Shown one piece after another: positions 36,337 to 46,621 of a stretch of DNA of 64,000 nucleotides. Each line of letters starts with the position of its first letter. Within the stretch, counting starts at the first letter, position 1. This DNA is from Nitrosomonadaceae bacterium (GTDB lineage Bacteria; Pseudomonadota; Gammaproteobacteria; Burkholderiales; Nitrosomonadaceae), in assembly GCA_002721545.1 (NCBI GenBank), contig PBKR01000028.1, forward strand, positions 1-64,000. The letters run 5' to 3'. The translations under genes were made by a program, and so were the position numbers. The notes under the pieces were generated by a model. That model made no database searches. It was not told the DNA's origin and saw nothing but the letters and a program-made list of their open reading frames with translations.

Positions 36337-38373
36337 ATGGTTTTCGGTTTAATCATTGCTATTGCTTGCGCAGTAGCCGCATGTGTATATGGAGCGGTAT
36401 CGATCAAATGGATTTTAGCCTTGCCAAGAGGAAATGAGCGCATGCGTGAAATTGGTACGGCAATTGAACAGGGCGCTTCTGCTTATCTTAATCGGCAATA
36501 TAGAACAATTGGCATTGTAGGTGGAGCTTTGTTAGTAGTTATTTTTGCCACCTTAGGCTGGGAGACTGCTATTGGCTTTGCTATAGGTGCGATATTATCA
36601 GGCTTGGCTGGTTTCATTGGGATGAATGTTTCAGTTAAAGCCAATACAAGAACTGCAGAGGCTGCTAAAGGCGGGATTAGTCCAGCATTAGATGCAGCTT
36701 TTAGAGGAGGGGCAATTACTGGCATGCTGGTTGTTGGTCTAGGTCTTCTTGGGGTAGCAGGATATTTTGCTTTACTTTTAGCTATCGGTGTTTCTATATC
36801 TGATGCAATACATGCACTGGTAGGGTTGGCTTTTGGTAGTTCTTTAATATCTATTTTTGCTCGTCTTGGCGGCGGGATTTTTACAAAAGGTGCTGATGTA
36901 GGTGCTGATTTGGTAGGTAAAGTTGAGGCCGGTATTCCTGAAGATGATCCTAGAAATCCGGCAGTTATTGCTGATAATGTAGGTGACAATGTAGGTGACT
37001 GTGCTGGTATGGCTGCTGATTTATTTGAAACTTACGCAGTCACAATTATTGCAACTATGTTATTAGGTGGGTTGTTAGTTGATAATGCTGGTACGAGTGC
37101 TGTTTTATATCCGCTGGTTCTTGGAGGTTTTTCTATAATTGCTTCAATAGTAGGTTGTTATTTTGTAAAAGCACGCGAAGGCGGAAAGATTATGAATGCG
37201 CTGTATCGTGGATTAGCTGTTGCAGGAGTTTTGGCAGCAGTTGTTTACTTGCCTGTTACAGCTATAATGATGAGCGGTGGGATAGTTATTGGGGGTGAAG
37301 AAACTTCCTGGTTCAATTTATATCTTGCCGGAATAGTCGGTCTTTTACTAACTGGAGCAATATGTTGGATTACTGAATATTATACATCAACAGAATATAA
37401 ACCAGTTCAATATATTGCGAAGGCATCAAGCACCGGTCACGGAACTAATGTTATAGCGGGACTAGGTATATCGATGAGATCAACAGCTTGGCCTGTAATA
37501 GTTGTGTGTATTGCCATCTGGTGTGCTTATGGTCTGGCTGGAGTATATGGTATAGCTGTTGCTGCAACTGCAATGTTGTCCATGGCTGGAATTATAGTAG
37601 CACTTGATGCATATGGGCCGATAACTGATAACGCTGGTGGTGTAGCTGAAATGTCAGGGCTGCCAGAAGAGATTCGTAATATTACTGACCCACTTGATGC
37701 TGTTGGTAATACCACAAAAGCAGTTACAAAAGGTTATGCAATCGGCTCTGCAGGTTTAGCCGCATTAGTTTTATTTGCTGATTATACTAATGCGCTTGCC
37801 GCGGGAGGCCAAGGTTCGTTTACATTTGATCTTTCAAACCATATGGTTATTATTGGTTTATTTCTTGGGGGAATGGTTCCATATTTGTTTGGTGCAATGG
37901 CAATGGAAGCTGTTGGTCGAGCAGCTGGATCAGTTGTTATAGAAGTGCGACGCCAGTTTAAAGAAATACCTGGGATTATGGATGCTACAGCTAAGCCAGA
38001 TTATTCGAAGGCCGTTGATATGTTAACCAGAGCAGCAATAAAAGAAATGGTTGTGCCATCACTTCTACCTATAGCAGTGCCACTTATAGTTGGTCTTTTA
38101 CTTGGTCCAGTAGCTTTAGGTGGTGTGTTAATTGGGGCTATTATTACAGGAATCTTCTTAGCGATTTCGATGACAGCTGGTGGCGGTGCTTGGGATAATG
38201 CTAAGAAGCATATTGAGGATGGCCATTTTGGTGGTAAGGGTTCTGAAGCGCATCACGCTTCTGTTACGGGTGATACTGTTGGTGACCCTTATAAAGATAC
38301 TGCTGGTCCCGCTATTAATCCTTTAATAAAAATTATGAACATTGTTGCGCTTTTAATTGTTCCATTGATTTAA
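36337..38373 (+). CDS. hppA: Membrane-bound proton-pumping pyrophosphatase, K+-independent type
   Basis: It couples PPi hydrolysis to proton transport across the inner membrane. The 678-residue protein has about 16 membrane helices, the catalytic [35 protein letters not shown] region (residues ~185-220, read in parts) and the C-terminal [19 protein letters not shown]. At the subtype site it reads [10 protein letters not shown]; a lysine here is known to mark K+-independent enzymes, where K+-dependent ones have alanine. The ATG at 36337 has GGAG eight bases upstream. A strong terminator follows. Confidence 0.95.
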   Translation: MVFGLIIAIACAVAACVYGAVSIKWILALPRGNERMREIGTAIEQGASAYLNRQYRTIGIVGGALLVVIFATLGWETAIGFAIGAILSGLAGFIGMNVSVKANTRTAEAAKGGISPALDAAFRGGAITGMLVVGLGLLGVAGYFALLLAIGVSISDAIHALVGLAFGSSLISIFARLGGGIFTKGADVGADLVGKVEAGIPEDDPRNPAVIADNVGDNVGDCAGMAADLFETYAVTIIATMLLGGLLVDNAGTSAVLYPLVLGGFSIIASIVGCYFVKAREGGKIMNALYRGLAVAGVLAAVVYLPVTAIMMSGGIVIGGEETSWFNLYLAGIVGLLLTGAICWITEYYTSTEYKPVQYIAKASSTGHGTNVIAGLGISMRSTAWPVIVVCIAIWCAYGLAGVYGIAVAATAMLSMAGIIVALDAYGPITDNAGGVAEMSGLPEEIRNITDPLDAVGNTTKAVTKGYAIGSAGLAALVLFADYTNALAAGGQGSFTFDLSNHMVIIGLFLGGMVPYLFGAMAMEAVGRAAGSVVIEVRRQFKEIPGIMDATAKPDYSKAVDMLTRAAIKEMVVPSLLPIAVPLIVGLLLGPVALGGVLIGAIITGIFLAISMTAGGGAWDNAKKHIEDGHFGGKGSEAHHASVTGDTVGDPYKDTAGPAINPLIKIMNIVALLIVPLI

Positions 38374-38386
38374 CTGTCTATATAAG

Positions 38387-38426
38387 AAAAAAAAGCACAC
38401 CTAGTAAATTAGGTGTGCTTTTTTTT
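38387..38426 (+). terminator. Strong intrinsic terminator after hppA
   Basis: A perfect 9-bp stem GCACACCTA / TAGGTGTGC with a six-base loop is flanked by eight A on the left and eight T on the right. It lies 13 nt after the hppA stop. The A tract makes it able to act on the minus strand too, closing the facing gene at 38512. Confidence 0.93.
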
Positions 38427-38511
38427 AGATTAAAATTAATAATCTAGTTAATTATTTCATTTAAATTTGTTATTTATTCATGGTGCTAAAGCATAGAATA
38501 TAATTTTATTA

Positions 38512-38910
38512 TTAAATTGGCATAGGGCGCCTTTGATTAAGTGTTAGCCAACCACGAATGATACGGTAGGACACCCATATACCAGTGCAAACCGTAATTA
38601 TATAAGAGAGAAAGATTCCCAGTACGGATATGAACAATATTATAGCAAATACCATCCATAGACATGCAAACCAGAACGTACGTATCTGCCAATTAAAATG
38701 CGAGTCAAGAAAAGTATCTTGTACAGCTTCCCGCTTTGTATAGTTGATGATTATAGCAATAATTGATGGCCAGCCAGTTAAGAAAGATGTAATGATAAAA
38801 GCAGACCCAATTATTCCACTAATGACACTAAGCGCATGGAGCGCATAAATTATATGAGTTATTAGCGATAAATTTATTTGAGAAGAAATTGGTGCAGGCT
38901 GTAGTGACAT
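38512..38910 (-). CDS. Small polytopic membrane protein, DUF4870-like
   Basis: The 132-residue protein has about three to four hydrophobic helices and the pattern NYTKREAVQDTFLDSHFNWQIRTFW (read in parts, residues ~55-80), which I associate with a conserved DUF4870-like family of proteobacterial membrane proteins of unknown function. The C-terminus RIIRGWLTLNQRRPMP also fits. It faces hppA convergently, and the 51-aa basic protein lies upstream on the same strand. Confidence 0.75.
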   Translation of the reverse strand: MSLQPAPISSQINLSLITHIIYALHALSVISGIIGSAFIITSFLTGWPSIIAIIINYTKREAVQDTFLDSHFNWQIRTFWFACLWMVFAIILFISVLGIFLSYIITVCTGIWVSYRIIRGWLTLNQRRPMPI

Positions 38911-39032
38911 TATTAACCTATATTAGCCTAAGAATTATGAAGTTATATTAGAGAAGTATAATATTATTTTATGATACTTTAATTTAGGAAAGAGAAAATA
39001 TGATCATTTTATTATGAATAGATTTTATAAAT

Positions 39033-39188
39033 TTATTCAGCATTATTTTTGTCTTCTAGCGCAGGTGGTAGCTCAGCACTAGCACTAGACTTGGTTTTAT
39101 TCATTTTACGTTGTCTCTTGTCTTCCTGTTTTTTCTTTTTCGCTAATTCTCGTTGACGCTTTTCATATTGAAAATTAGGTCTTGCCAA
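39033..39188 (-). CDS. Conserved 51-aa basic protein with TTG start
   Basis: A short gene below usual length cut-offs. The protein reads (M)ARPNFQYEKRQRELAKK and continues with a run of Lys/Arg/Gln/Glu, then an Ala/Ser/Pro-rich tail. Small proteins starting MARPNFQFEKRQRELAKK are, as I recall, common in beta- and gammaproteobacteria, with no known role. The TTG start at 39188 is set by AAGGAG eight bases upstream (CTCCTT on the plus strand). It is charged and probably helical throughout its first 30 residues. Confidence 0.8.
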   Translation of the reverse strand: MARPNFQYEKRQRELAKKKKQEDKRQRKMNKTKSSASAELPPALEDKNNAE

Positions 39189-39414
39189 TTTTTTACTCCT
39201 TGAAATTATTTATTAGAAAATTAAAAGAGTTCTATTATTTATTATTTTACGTGGAAACATAGGGATTATCTAAACATATAGTGATTTTCTATGAATTCTA
39301 GTAAAACAGCATATTCCAGATCAATATACTTAGGTAAATTGCTGCTATTATTGGAAGTTCGAATTAAATCATAGTAGAAAATAAAGATATAGTTTTTGAA
39401 GAAATATATTTTAA

Positions 39415-40590
39415 TTACTCTTCCTCTGTCATTATTGAGCTTATACGATTTAATTTTTTAACTATGGTGTTTAATGCCACAATGAAATTATTTATTTGCT
39501 CAAAAGTGTTGCTATTACCTAGACTTATACGTACTGCACAACGCGCTAAAGCAGGTTCAACCCCCATGGCATCAAGTACATGGCTCTTACCTGGAGTAGC
39601 ACTTGAGCAAGCAGCACCACTTGCAATTGCAAATCCTGCTTTTTCTAGATTAGTTACTAAGGTTTCACCTTCAATATTTCGTAAGGCAAAATAACATGTA
39701 TTTGGTAAGCGATTCATATGGATGCCAAAAATTATAGCACCCATTTCTATTAGTTTCTTTTCTAGGTGTATACGTAATTTTTTAATTTGTGCAGAGGATT
39801 TATTTATACGTAGTTGGGATAGTTCGCAAGCTTTACCAAAGCCGACTATAGCAGGTACATTTTCAGTACCTGAGCGTAATCCATTTTCATGTCCACCACC
39901 ATAAATCTGCGGCTTAAGTATAAGCTCTTTATCTATAATGAGTGCTGCAGCACCTTTAGGCCCATAGATCTTATGAGATGATAAGGTCATAGCATGTACA
40001 TTCAGGGAGGGAAAATTAACTGGTATCTTTCCAAATGCCTGGATTGCATCAGTATGTACCAATGCATTGAATTTTCTTGATCTTTCTGCAATAGCTGCAA
40101 CCTCCTGAATCACTCCAGTCTCATTATTAGCTAACATAACCGATACAATACCTGGAGGAAATTCTGTTAAGGCTTTATCTACATCATTCATCATTATGTA
40201 TCCGGATTTATCAACCATAAGCTGTCGTAAATCCCATTTATTATTAATATTTTGCATCATTTCTTTAGCCGGACGTAAAATACATGGATGCTCAATTGCA
40301 CTAACAATGATTCGTGTATTTTTAAGGTACCCAGCTGCACCCTGAATAAATAAGTTATTCGCTTCTGATCCCCCACTAGTGAAAATCACTTGTGATGGCA
40401 GTACATTAACTGAATCTGCTACCTGTTTTCGTGCTTGATTAATTGCCTGACGACCTGTTACTCCTAAATTATGCCCACTAGATGGGTTGCCAAAATCACT
40501 TTGAAAATATGGCATCATTGCATCTAATACTTCATCGTCTACTCTAGTGGTAGCATTATGATCAAAATAAATTTTTTTAATATTATTCAT
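39415..40590 (-). CDS. Cysteine desulfurase (NifS/IscS-type aminotransferase class V)
   Basis: It mobilises sulfur from cysteine as an enzyme persulfide for Fe-S clusters or thio-modified tRNA. The 391-residue protein has YFDHNATTRVDDEVL at the start, SGGSEANN, the HTDAIQAFGK aspartate region, the PLP lysine in SSHKIYGPKG, and the active cysteine in ASGAACSSATPGKSHVL. The cysteine loop is group I-like but the N-terminus differs from standard IscS (usually YLDYSATTPVD). No iscR, iscU, iscA or hscBA lies next to it, although trmJ, often beside the isc operon, is immediately upstream. Confidence 0.9.
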   Translation of the reverse strand: MNNIKKIYFDHNATTRVDDEVLDAMMPYFQSDFGNPSSGHNLGVTGRQAINQARKQVADSVNVLPSQVIFTSGGSEANNLFIQGAAGYLKNTRIIVSAIEHPCILRPAKEMMQNINNKWDLRQLMVDKSGYIMMNDVDKALTEFPPGIVSVMLANNETGVIQEVAAIAERSRKFNALVHTDAIQAFGKIPVNFPSLNVHAMTLSSHKIYGPKGAAALIIDKELILKPQIYGGGHENGLRSGTENVPAIVGFGKACELSQLRINKSSAQIKKLRIHLEKKLIEMGAIIFGIHMNRLPNTCYFALRNIEGETLVTNLEKAGFAIASGAACSSATPGKSHVLDAMGVEPALARCAVRISLGNSNTFEQINNFIVALNTIVKKLNRISSIMTEEE

Positions 40591-40729
40591 ATTTTATAGA
40601 GTTTTATATTAGGAATTATTTTACGTCACTTTACTCTGAATTGGGGCATTTCAATTCATATATTTATTTATGAATGCACCTTATATTTATTGCTATTTTC
40701 ATAGTAATTAAATCAAAAATTGAGGGTAC

Positions 40730-41449
40730 TTATTTTTTAAAAGAACTCAGAACACCACGTAATATGCTGATTTCTTTTTTCTCTAAATTAGTACGAGCAT
40801 ACAAACGGCGAATTCTTTGCATTAAAAATTTTGGGTTCTTGGGGTCAAGAAATCCACTATGAATCATAGTGTTTTCAAAGTGTTGGTAAAATAATTCAAT
40901 TTCCTCATGGCTAGCAAGTTCATTTGATTTTGGTGAATGTGCTGCAACGTATGGGAGTCCCATACGTAATTCATAAGTTATTACTTGTACTGCACTAGCC
41001 AAGTTAAGAGAAGAATATTCCGGATTAGCGGGAATATGGATTATTAGTTGGCATTTATTTACTTCTTCTTTAGTAAGTCCCGATATTTCTGTTCCAAAAA
41101 CTATTGCTACTGATGATTTTGTAGCTATATTCAAAATTCTTTTAGCGCCTTTTCTCGGATCAAATACATCAAGTGAAATATTTCTTTTTCTGGCTGTAAT
41201 AGCAGCCGCAAGAGTAGTACCACTTAAGGCTTCATTAAGGTTTGTACAGACTTTTGAATTATTAAGTATATCCCAAGCACCGGCAGACCTGACCTCTGCT
41301 TCTTTATCTGGAAAAGACTTTGGATTAACTAGATAAAGTGACTCCAAACCCATTGTTTTCATTGCTCTTGCTACTGCGCCTATATTCCCAGGGTGGCTTG
41401 GGCAGCTTAAAATCACACGTATGTTTTCAAGCGGATTTATAGGAATCAT
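40730..41449 (-). CDS. trmJ: tRNA (cytidine/uridine-2'-O-)-methyltransferase TrmJ
   Basis: It methylates the ribose at position 32 of the tRNA anticodon loop. The 239-residue SPOUT enzyme has VILSCPSHPGNIGAVARAMKTMG (read in parts) near the start, FGTEISGLTKEEV, and IPANPEYSSLNLASAVQVI, which forms the knotted SAM site, plus a helical C-terminal extension typical of TrmJ. It is divergent from suhB with 49 nt between, the usual proteobacterial arrangement. Confidence 0.94.
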   Translation of the reverse strand: MIPINPLENIRVILSCPSHPGNIGAVARAMKTMGLESLYLVNPKSFPDKEAEVRSAGAWDILNNSKVCTNLNEALSGTTLAAAITARKRNISLDVFDPRKGAKRILNIATKSSVAIVFGTEISGLTKEEVNKCQLIIHIPANPEYSSLNLASAVQVITYELRMGLPYVAAHSPKSNELASHEEIELFYQHFENTMIHSGFLDPKNPKFLMQRIRRLYARTNLEKKEISILRGVLSSFKK

Positions 41450-41498
41450 ATTAGAATGCCATCTTTATAAATAATTCAAACTCGTTTTAGGAACTAAT

Positions 41499-42305
41499 AT
41501 GCACCCAATGCTTAATATCGCAGTTAAGGCGGCACGATGTGCCGGAGGAATCATTAATCATGCAGCACAGAATCTTGATATATTGCATGTTTCACGCAAA
41601 TCGCATAGTGATTTTGTAAGTGAAGTAGATAGTAAAGCAGAAGATGCCATAATTAATATTATTTTAGAAGCCTATCCTAAACATTCTATTCTAGCAGAAG
41701 AAAGTGGTGTTATAGGTAATGAGAAGGAACCTGAGTATCAATGGATTATTGATCCACTTGATGGTACTACTAATTTTCTTCATGGCTTTCCCCAATACTC
41801 TATTTCCATTGCGTTAAAACATAGAGGTATATTAACCCAGGCTGTTATTTATGATTCAATAGGAAATGAATTATTTACAGCAAGTCGTGGAAGAGGCGCT
41901 TACCTAAATGATCATAGATTACGCGTAAGTAAACGTAGCCAGCTTTCTGAATGTTTAATAGGAACAGGTATTCCATTTAGGGATCTTACACATATTGAAT
42001 CCTATCTTTCTATGCTCAAAGATATATTATCTAGGGTTGCAGGTATTCGTCGCCCTGGATCTGCCGCATTAGATTTAGCTTATGTAGCAGCTGGGCGCTA
42101 CGATGGTTTCTGGGAGCTGCAATTGGAGCCTTGGGATATGGCTGCTGGTTGTTTACTTATTACAGAAGCAGGTGGACTTGTAAGTGATTTAGAAGGTAAT
42201 GAGAATTATATGAATAGTGGTCATATCATAGCTGGGAATCCAAAAATATTTGGACAGCTATTAAAAATCATTAGCCCCCATTTAACTAAGAAGTTGATAG
42301 CTTGA
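41499..42305 (+). CDS. suhB: Inositol-1-monophosphatase family protein SuhB
   Basis: A Mg2+-dependent phosphatase that in E. coli also acts as an rRNA antitermination factor. The 268-residue protein carries SDFVSEVDSKAE, LAEESG, the metal-site motif WIIDPLDGTTNFLHGFP (residues ~83-99) and WDMAAGCLLITEAGG. Its start, MHPMLNIAVKAARCAGGII, is typical. It is divergent from trmJ and followed 72 nt later by mutS. Confidence 0.95.
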   Translation: MHPMLNIAVKAARCAGGIINHAAQNLDILHVSRKSHSDFVSEVDSKAEDAIINIILEAYPKHSILAEESGVIGNEKEPEYQWIIDPLDGTTNFLHGFPQYSISIALKHRGILTQAVIYDSIGNELFTASRGRGAYLNDHRLRVSKRSQLSECLIGTGIPFRDLTHIESYLSMLKDILSRVAGIRRPGSAALDLAYVAAGRYDGFWELQLEPWDMAAGCLLITEAGGLVSDLEGNENYMNSGHIIAGNPKIFGQLLKIISPHLTKKLIA

Positions 42306-42377
42306 AAAAAGCAGTATTATGGGACAACTATTGTATAGTTTAGGTGTGGTAAGTATTTCTTAAATATTATTCTAATA

Positions 42378-44945
42378 ATGCTTAACAAACATACTCCAAT
42401 GATGCAGCAGTACCTTCGTCTTAAGGAACAGTATCCAGATACCTTAATGTTTTATCGAATGGGTGATTTTTATGAGCTTTTCTTTGATGATGCAGAAAAG
42501 GCCTCAAAATTATTAAATATTACTTTGACTAGTCGTGGTATTTCAGCTGGAGCCCCTGTAAAAATGGCAGGTGTTCCGTATCATGCTGCTGAACAATATT
42601 TGATGAAGCTTGTGCAACATGGTTTATCAGTTGCCATATGCGAGCAGGTTAGTAATCCTAGGAGCATTAAGAAAGGCCTAATAGAACGTGAAATAGCACG
42701 TATTATCACACCAGGAACGCTGACTGATACAGCATTATTAGAGGAGAAACAAGATTGTATTTTACTTGCATTAGATTTACATGAGGGAATATTAGGATTG
42801 GCATGGCTAAATTTAGCTGCAGGTGATTTTCGTGTAATGGAAATAACGCAACAGAGCTTGGTAAATGAGGTTGAAAGATTGAAACCTGCAGAGATACTTT
42901 TATCTGAATCATTTGACAAATTGCCACTAATTAGTGGAACTAGTGCTTTAAAGTACTTACCTCCATGGAAATTTGATACTAAAACTGCAATTCAGAAGCT
43001 CTGTGCGCAATTTAAAACTCATGACCTTTCGGGCTTTGGTTGCGATAAATTAAATCCTTCATTAAGTGCAGCAGGTGCATTACTTGATTACGTGTGTCTT
43101 ACGCAGCGTGCGAATATTGTTAATGTTAATTCTTTGAAAGTGGAGCAGGGTACTACTTATGTGCAAATGGATGCTGTTACTAGGCGTAATCTTGAGATAT
43201 CAGAAACTATACGAGGAGAGAAAGCACCAACGCTCTTATCATTATTAGATACTTGCTCAACTAGTATGGGTAGTCGTATGTTACGGCATTGGTTACATCA
43301 CCCATTGCATGATCAGAAAGAAATACGCCATCGCTTGGAAGATGTATCTACGCTGATTGGTAAACTAGGAGCAGAACCATATTTGGCAGTAAGAAAATAT
43401 CTAAAAAGAATTATTGATATCGAACGCATATCGGCCCGCATTGCATTTAAATCAGCCAGACCAAGAGATTTGGCCGGATTACGTGATAGTCTTAAGGTGC
43501 TGCCTGACATTACTTCTATTCTATTGGATTGTAATGGAAGTCATATGGCGATATTAGCAAATTCTATAACACCTAAAACCACATTACTTAGATTATTAAA
43601 TAGTGCGATACATGATGAGCCTAATTCAATGCTACGTGATGGTGGAGTAATAGCAGATGGTTATGACAAGGAATTAGATGAATTACGTGCCATACAAGAT
43701 AATTGTGGTGAATTTTTATTACAGCTTGAAAAAAAGGAGAGAGCTCGTACGAACATCTCAACTTTAAGGGTTGAATACAATCGTGTGCATGGGTTTTATA
43801 TAGAAGTAACTAATACACATAGAGAAAAAATTCCAGAAGATTATATTAGACGTCAGACCTTAAAGAATGCTGAGCGTTTTATTACTCCAGAGCTAAAAAC
43901 ATTTGAGGACAAATCACTTTCGGCAAAAGAACGTTCTTTGGCGCGTGAAAAATTATTATTTAATCAGGTATTAGATACCCTTGTATCATATGTCAGCCAT
44001 TTGCAGATAATAGGAAAAAGTGTAGCTGAATTAGATGTTTTATCAACTTTTGCTGAGCGTGCATTGACATGTAACTTTACTATTCCAAGCTTTACTAGTG
44101 AAGCTGTTATAAAGATTGAAGCAGGCCGGCATCCTGTAGTAGAAAACCAAGTAGATAATTTTATTGCGAATGATGCAGAGATAGGTGGAAAGCGACAAAT
44201 GTTAGTTATTACGGGCCCTAATATGGGTGGTAAATCAACATATATGAGACAAGTTGCTTTGATTACTTTACTAGCACATTGTGGTAGTTTTGTTCCTGCT
44301 AAAAGTCTAATTATTGGCCCAATTGATAAGATTTTTACAAGAATTGGTGCGTCTGATGATCTTGCAAGTGGACGGTCTACATTTATGGTAGAAATGACAG
44401 AAGCTGCTAATATTCTGAATAATGCTACTGCACAAAGTTTAGTTCTAATGGATGAAATAGGAAGAGGGACTTCAACTCTTGATGGGCTAGCGTTGGCTTT
44501 CGCAATTGCACAGGGTTTATTGGAGAAAAATAGATGCTACTCTCTTTTTGCAACACACTATTCAGAACTGTCAAAGCTAGTAGAAAAATTTAGCCAGGTA
44601 GCTAATATACATTTTGATGCTGTAAAGCATAACCAACGAATCACTTTTCTTTATAGTGTCAATAAAGGATCAGCTAGTGAAAGTTATGGCCTACAGGTTG
44701 CAGCATTAGCTGGAGTACCAGAAACAACAATTATTGCTGCTAAAAAATATTTAGCTAGATTCAAAAATGAATATTCAAATAGAGGTTTACTTTCCAAAGA
44801 AATGCTTGACTCTATAGAAAGCAATGCAGTGAAAGAACATCCAGCTCTGACAATACTGTCTGAGATAGCGCCAGATGACTTAAGTCCAAAAGAGGCACTA
44901 GAAAAAATTTATATTCTAAGGGAAATGTATAAAGAAAATAAATAG
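42378..44945 (+). CDS. mutS: DNA mismatch repair protein MutS
   Basis: It recognises mismatches and small loops and starts repair with MutL. The 855-residue protein has the mismatch-binding [11 protein letters not shown] (Phe-X-Glu region, residues ~25-35), connector and lever domains, the Walker [14 protein letters not shown] near 615, [14 protein letters not shown] Walker B, and ATHYSEL. All key motifs are intact, so mismatch repair appears functional unless mutL is lost elsewhere. It converges on the slpA-like gene. Confidence 0.97.
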   Translation: MLNKHTPMMQQYLRLKEQYPDTLMFYRMGDFYELFFDDAEKASKLLNITLTSRGISAGAPVKMAGVPYHAAEQYLMKLVQHGLSVAICEQVSNPRSIKKGLIEREIARIITPGTLTDTALLEEKQDCILLALDLHEGILGLAWLNLAAGDFRVMEITQQSLVNEVERLKPAEILLSESFDKLPLISGTSALKYLPPWKFDTKTAIQKLCAQFKTHDLSGFGCDKLNPSLSAAGALLDYVCLTQRANIVNVNSLKVEQGTTYVQMDAVTRRNLEISETIRGEKAPTLLSLLDTCSTSMGSRMLRHWLHHPLHDQKEIRHRLEDVSTLIGKLGAEPYLAVRKYLKRIIDIERISARIAFKSARPRDLAGLRDSLKVLPDITSILLDCNGSHMAILANSITPKTTLLRLLNSAIHDEPNSMLRDGGVIADGYDKELDELRAIQDNCGEFLLQLEKKERARTNISTLRVEYNRVHGFYIEVTNTHREKIPEDYIRRQTLKNAERFITPELKTFEDKSLSAKERSLAREKLLFNQVLDTLVSYVSHLQIIGKSVAELDVLSTFAERALTCNFTIPSFTSEAVIKIEAGRHPVVENQVDNFIANDAEIGGKRQMLVITGPNMGGKSTYMRQVALITLLAHCGSFVPAKSLIIGPIDKIFTRIGASDDLASGRSTFMVEMTEAANILNNATAQSLVLMDEIGRGTSTLDGLALAFAIAQGLLEKNRCYSLFATHYSELSKLVEKFSQVANIHFDAVKHNQRITFLYSVNKGSASESYGLQVAALAGVPETTIIAAKKYLARFKNEYSNRGLLSKEMLDSIESNAVKEHPALTILSEIAPDDLSPKEALEKIYILREMYKENK

Positions 44946-45004
44946 TCTAGCCGTAAGTATTTACTTCATATAAAGTTTTTCTGGTAAATATGGAATATTT
45001 AACG

Positions 45005-45466
45005 TTATTCATGGATATGGCCATGAGATATTTCTTCTTTAGTAGCAACTCGTATATCTGTAACAGTACAATCAAAATGCAAAGTCATACCTGCTAGGGG
45101 GTGATTTCCATCAACGACTACCTTATCTTTAGTAATATCAGTTACAGTATATATTAATTTAATTTTAGAATTTACTTCTTCCCCTTCAAATTGCATGCCA
45201 ACTTTAATGTCATCAGGTAATACATTACGAGGTTCTATTCGAACTAAATTACTATCATAGTCCCCAAAATGATCCTCGGGTGACATAAGGACACTACAAG
45301 AGTGACCTATTTCTTTGTCTTGTAGCTCTTTTTCAACTATTGGAAAAATTTCATCAAACCCACCGTGTAAGTAACTGAATGGGGAGTCAGTTTGCTCAAT
45401 AATTTTACCTGTAGAATCTAATAACGCATAAGTAATAGATACAACAGTATTTTTTTTTATTTTCAT
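45005..45466 (-). CDS. FKBP-type peptidyl-prolyl isomerase, SlpA/SlyD-like
   Basis: A cytosolic prolyl isomerase/chaperone. The 153-residue chain has the split FKBP domain of the SlyD/SlpA branch: VVSITYALLDSTGKIIEQTD, then DKEIGHSCSVLMSPEDHFGDYD (read in parts) and an inserted IF domain, then VVDGNHPLAGMTLHFDCTV. The tail HGHIHE is short and less histidine-rich than SlyD. It is the last gene of the minus-strand envelope block, 13 nt after rnhB. Confidence 0.9.
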   Translation of the reverse strand: MKIKKNTVVSITYALLDSTGKIIEQTDSPFSYLHGGFDEIFPIVEKELQDKEIGHSCSVLMSPEDHFGDYDSNLVRIEPRNVLPDDIKVGMQFEGEEVNSKIKLIYTVTDITKDKVVVDGNHPLAGMTLHFDCTVTDIRVATKEEISHGHIHE

Positions 45467-45479
45467 TTTATTAAAATTG

Positions 45480-46091
45480 CTAATTACAAGATATTAATTT
45501 TCGTATAGGCGAAAAGCTGCGCCTATGTGCTGATGATATCCCATGGATTTTTAGTGCTTCTAAATGCTTCTTTGTGGGGTATCCCTTATGTTTATCAAAG
45601 CCATATTTTGGAAGAATTTTGTGTAAATAGTACATCTCAGTATCACGTGCTGTTTTTGCAAGAATTGAAGCTGCAGAAATCTCTGTTATTAAACTGTCAC
45701 CCTTAATGATAGTTTGTACTGGAATCTGCAGTCTGGGGCTGTATATGCCATCCACAAGTACTTTATCAGGTTGGAAAGGTAAATTTTCAACAGCTCGCTT
45801 CATTGCTAGCAAGCTTGCCTGTAGTATATTGATATTATCAATTTCTTCTACAGATGCTGAAGAGATTGCCCATGCTATAGAGTCCCTTTTGATTAAATTT
45901 GCGAGTATATTTCTTTTTTTTTCGCTTAGTTTCTTAGAGTCAATTATCCCCTCTATTTTGTTAACTGGATTGAGTACTACACAAGCCGCGAATACTGGCC
46001 CTGCTAATGGCCCTCTACCCGCTTCATCTACTCCACCGGTCATTTCATTTATTGGGACGGGATTTTTCTGTAATAAGTAGTCTTTCATCAT
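45480..46091 (-). CDS. rnhB: Ribonuclease HII
   Basis: It cleaves RNA in RNA-DNA hybrids and at single ribonucleotides in DNA. The 203-residue protein has [18 protein letters not shown] with the first catalytic Asp-Glu, [18 protein letters not shown] and [11 protein letters not shown] chose the ATG at 46091 (MMKDYLLQK), giving the usual short lead before GVDEAGRG. The frame extends to 46142, which would overlap fabZ by 22 nt. In relatives lpxA and lpxB lie between fabZ and rnhB; here the space is about 29 nt. Confidence 0.94.
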   Translation of the reverse strand: MMKDYLLQKNPVPINEMTGGVDEAGRGPLAGPVFAACVVLNPVNKIEGIIDSKKLSEKKRNILANLIKRDSIAWAISSASVEEIDNINILQASLLAMKRAVENLPFQPDKVLVDGIYSPRLQIPVQTIIKGDSLITEISAASILAKTARDTEMYYLHKILPKYGFDKHKGYPTKKHLEALKIHGISSAHRRSFSPIRKLISCN

Positions 46092-46120
46092 TAAATAATA
46101 TTTATTAAATATAAATGAAT

Positions 46121-46555
46121 TTATATATCCTTCATTGTACACATTAATTTAGCTTCAGTTGCTACCTTTCCCTCTACTTCTGCTGTGGCAGAATATTTCA
46201 TGACACCCTTAATTTGCCTTTCTATCCTTACTTTTAGTATTAACTGATCACCTGCATAAACTGGCTTCTTAAAGCGAGCTTGATCTATACCAACAAAATA
46301 ATATACAGAGTCATTATCAATTTTCTGATTTAATGTTTTTAGCGTAAGTAGTGCAGCTGTTTGTGCTAGGGCTTCTATTATTAATACCCCTGGCATAATA
46401 GGGTGGTGAGGAAAATGACCTGAAAAGAATGGCTCGTTAATAGTGACATTTTTAAGTGCAATGATTTCTTTCTCTAGATCACATGATAACACTCGATCCA
46501 CTAGTAAAAATGGATAACGATGCGGCAGATATTTCAATATTTCATGAATGTCCAT
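46121..46555 (-). CDS. fabZ: 3-hydroxyacyl-[ACP] dehydratase FabZ
   Basis: It dehydrates beta-hydroxyacyl-ACP in fatty acid elongation. The 144-residue hot-dog protein has [17 protein letters not shown], the catalytic histidine in [13 protein letters not shown] and the glutamate in [12 protein letters not shown], all intact. It is normally flanked by lpxD and lpxA, with which it shares the hydroxyacyl-ACP substrate. Both are absent, but fabZ is kept because membrane lipid synthesis still needs it (inference). Confidence 0.96.
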   Translation of the reverse strand: MDIHEILKYLPHRYPFLLVDRVLSCDLEKEIIALKNVTINEPFFSGHFPHHPIMPGVLIIEALAQTAALLTLKTLNQKIDNDSVYYFVGIDQARFKKPVYAGDQLILKVRIERQIKGVMKYSATAEVEGKVATEAKLMCTMKDI

Positions 46556-46621
46556 AATACTCCTTAGTGGTAGATAAGTTTTTTTTATGAGAATTTCATT
46601 TAAATACTATTTGTTTTTAAT

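Noticed and set aside
36483-36989. A 168-codon open frame antisense to hppA
   Set aside because: It lies wholly within motif-rich hppA sequence. Its alanine/proline/threonine-rich translation is typical of antisense to Gly/Ala-rich membrane protein codons.
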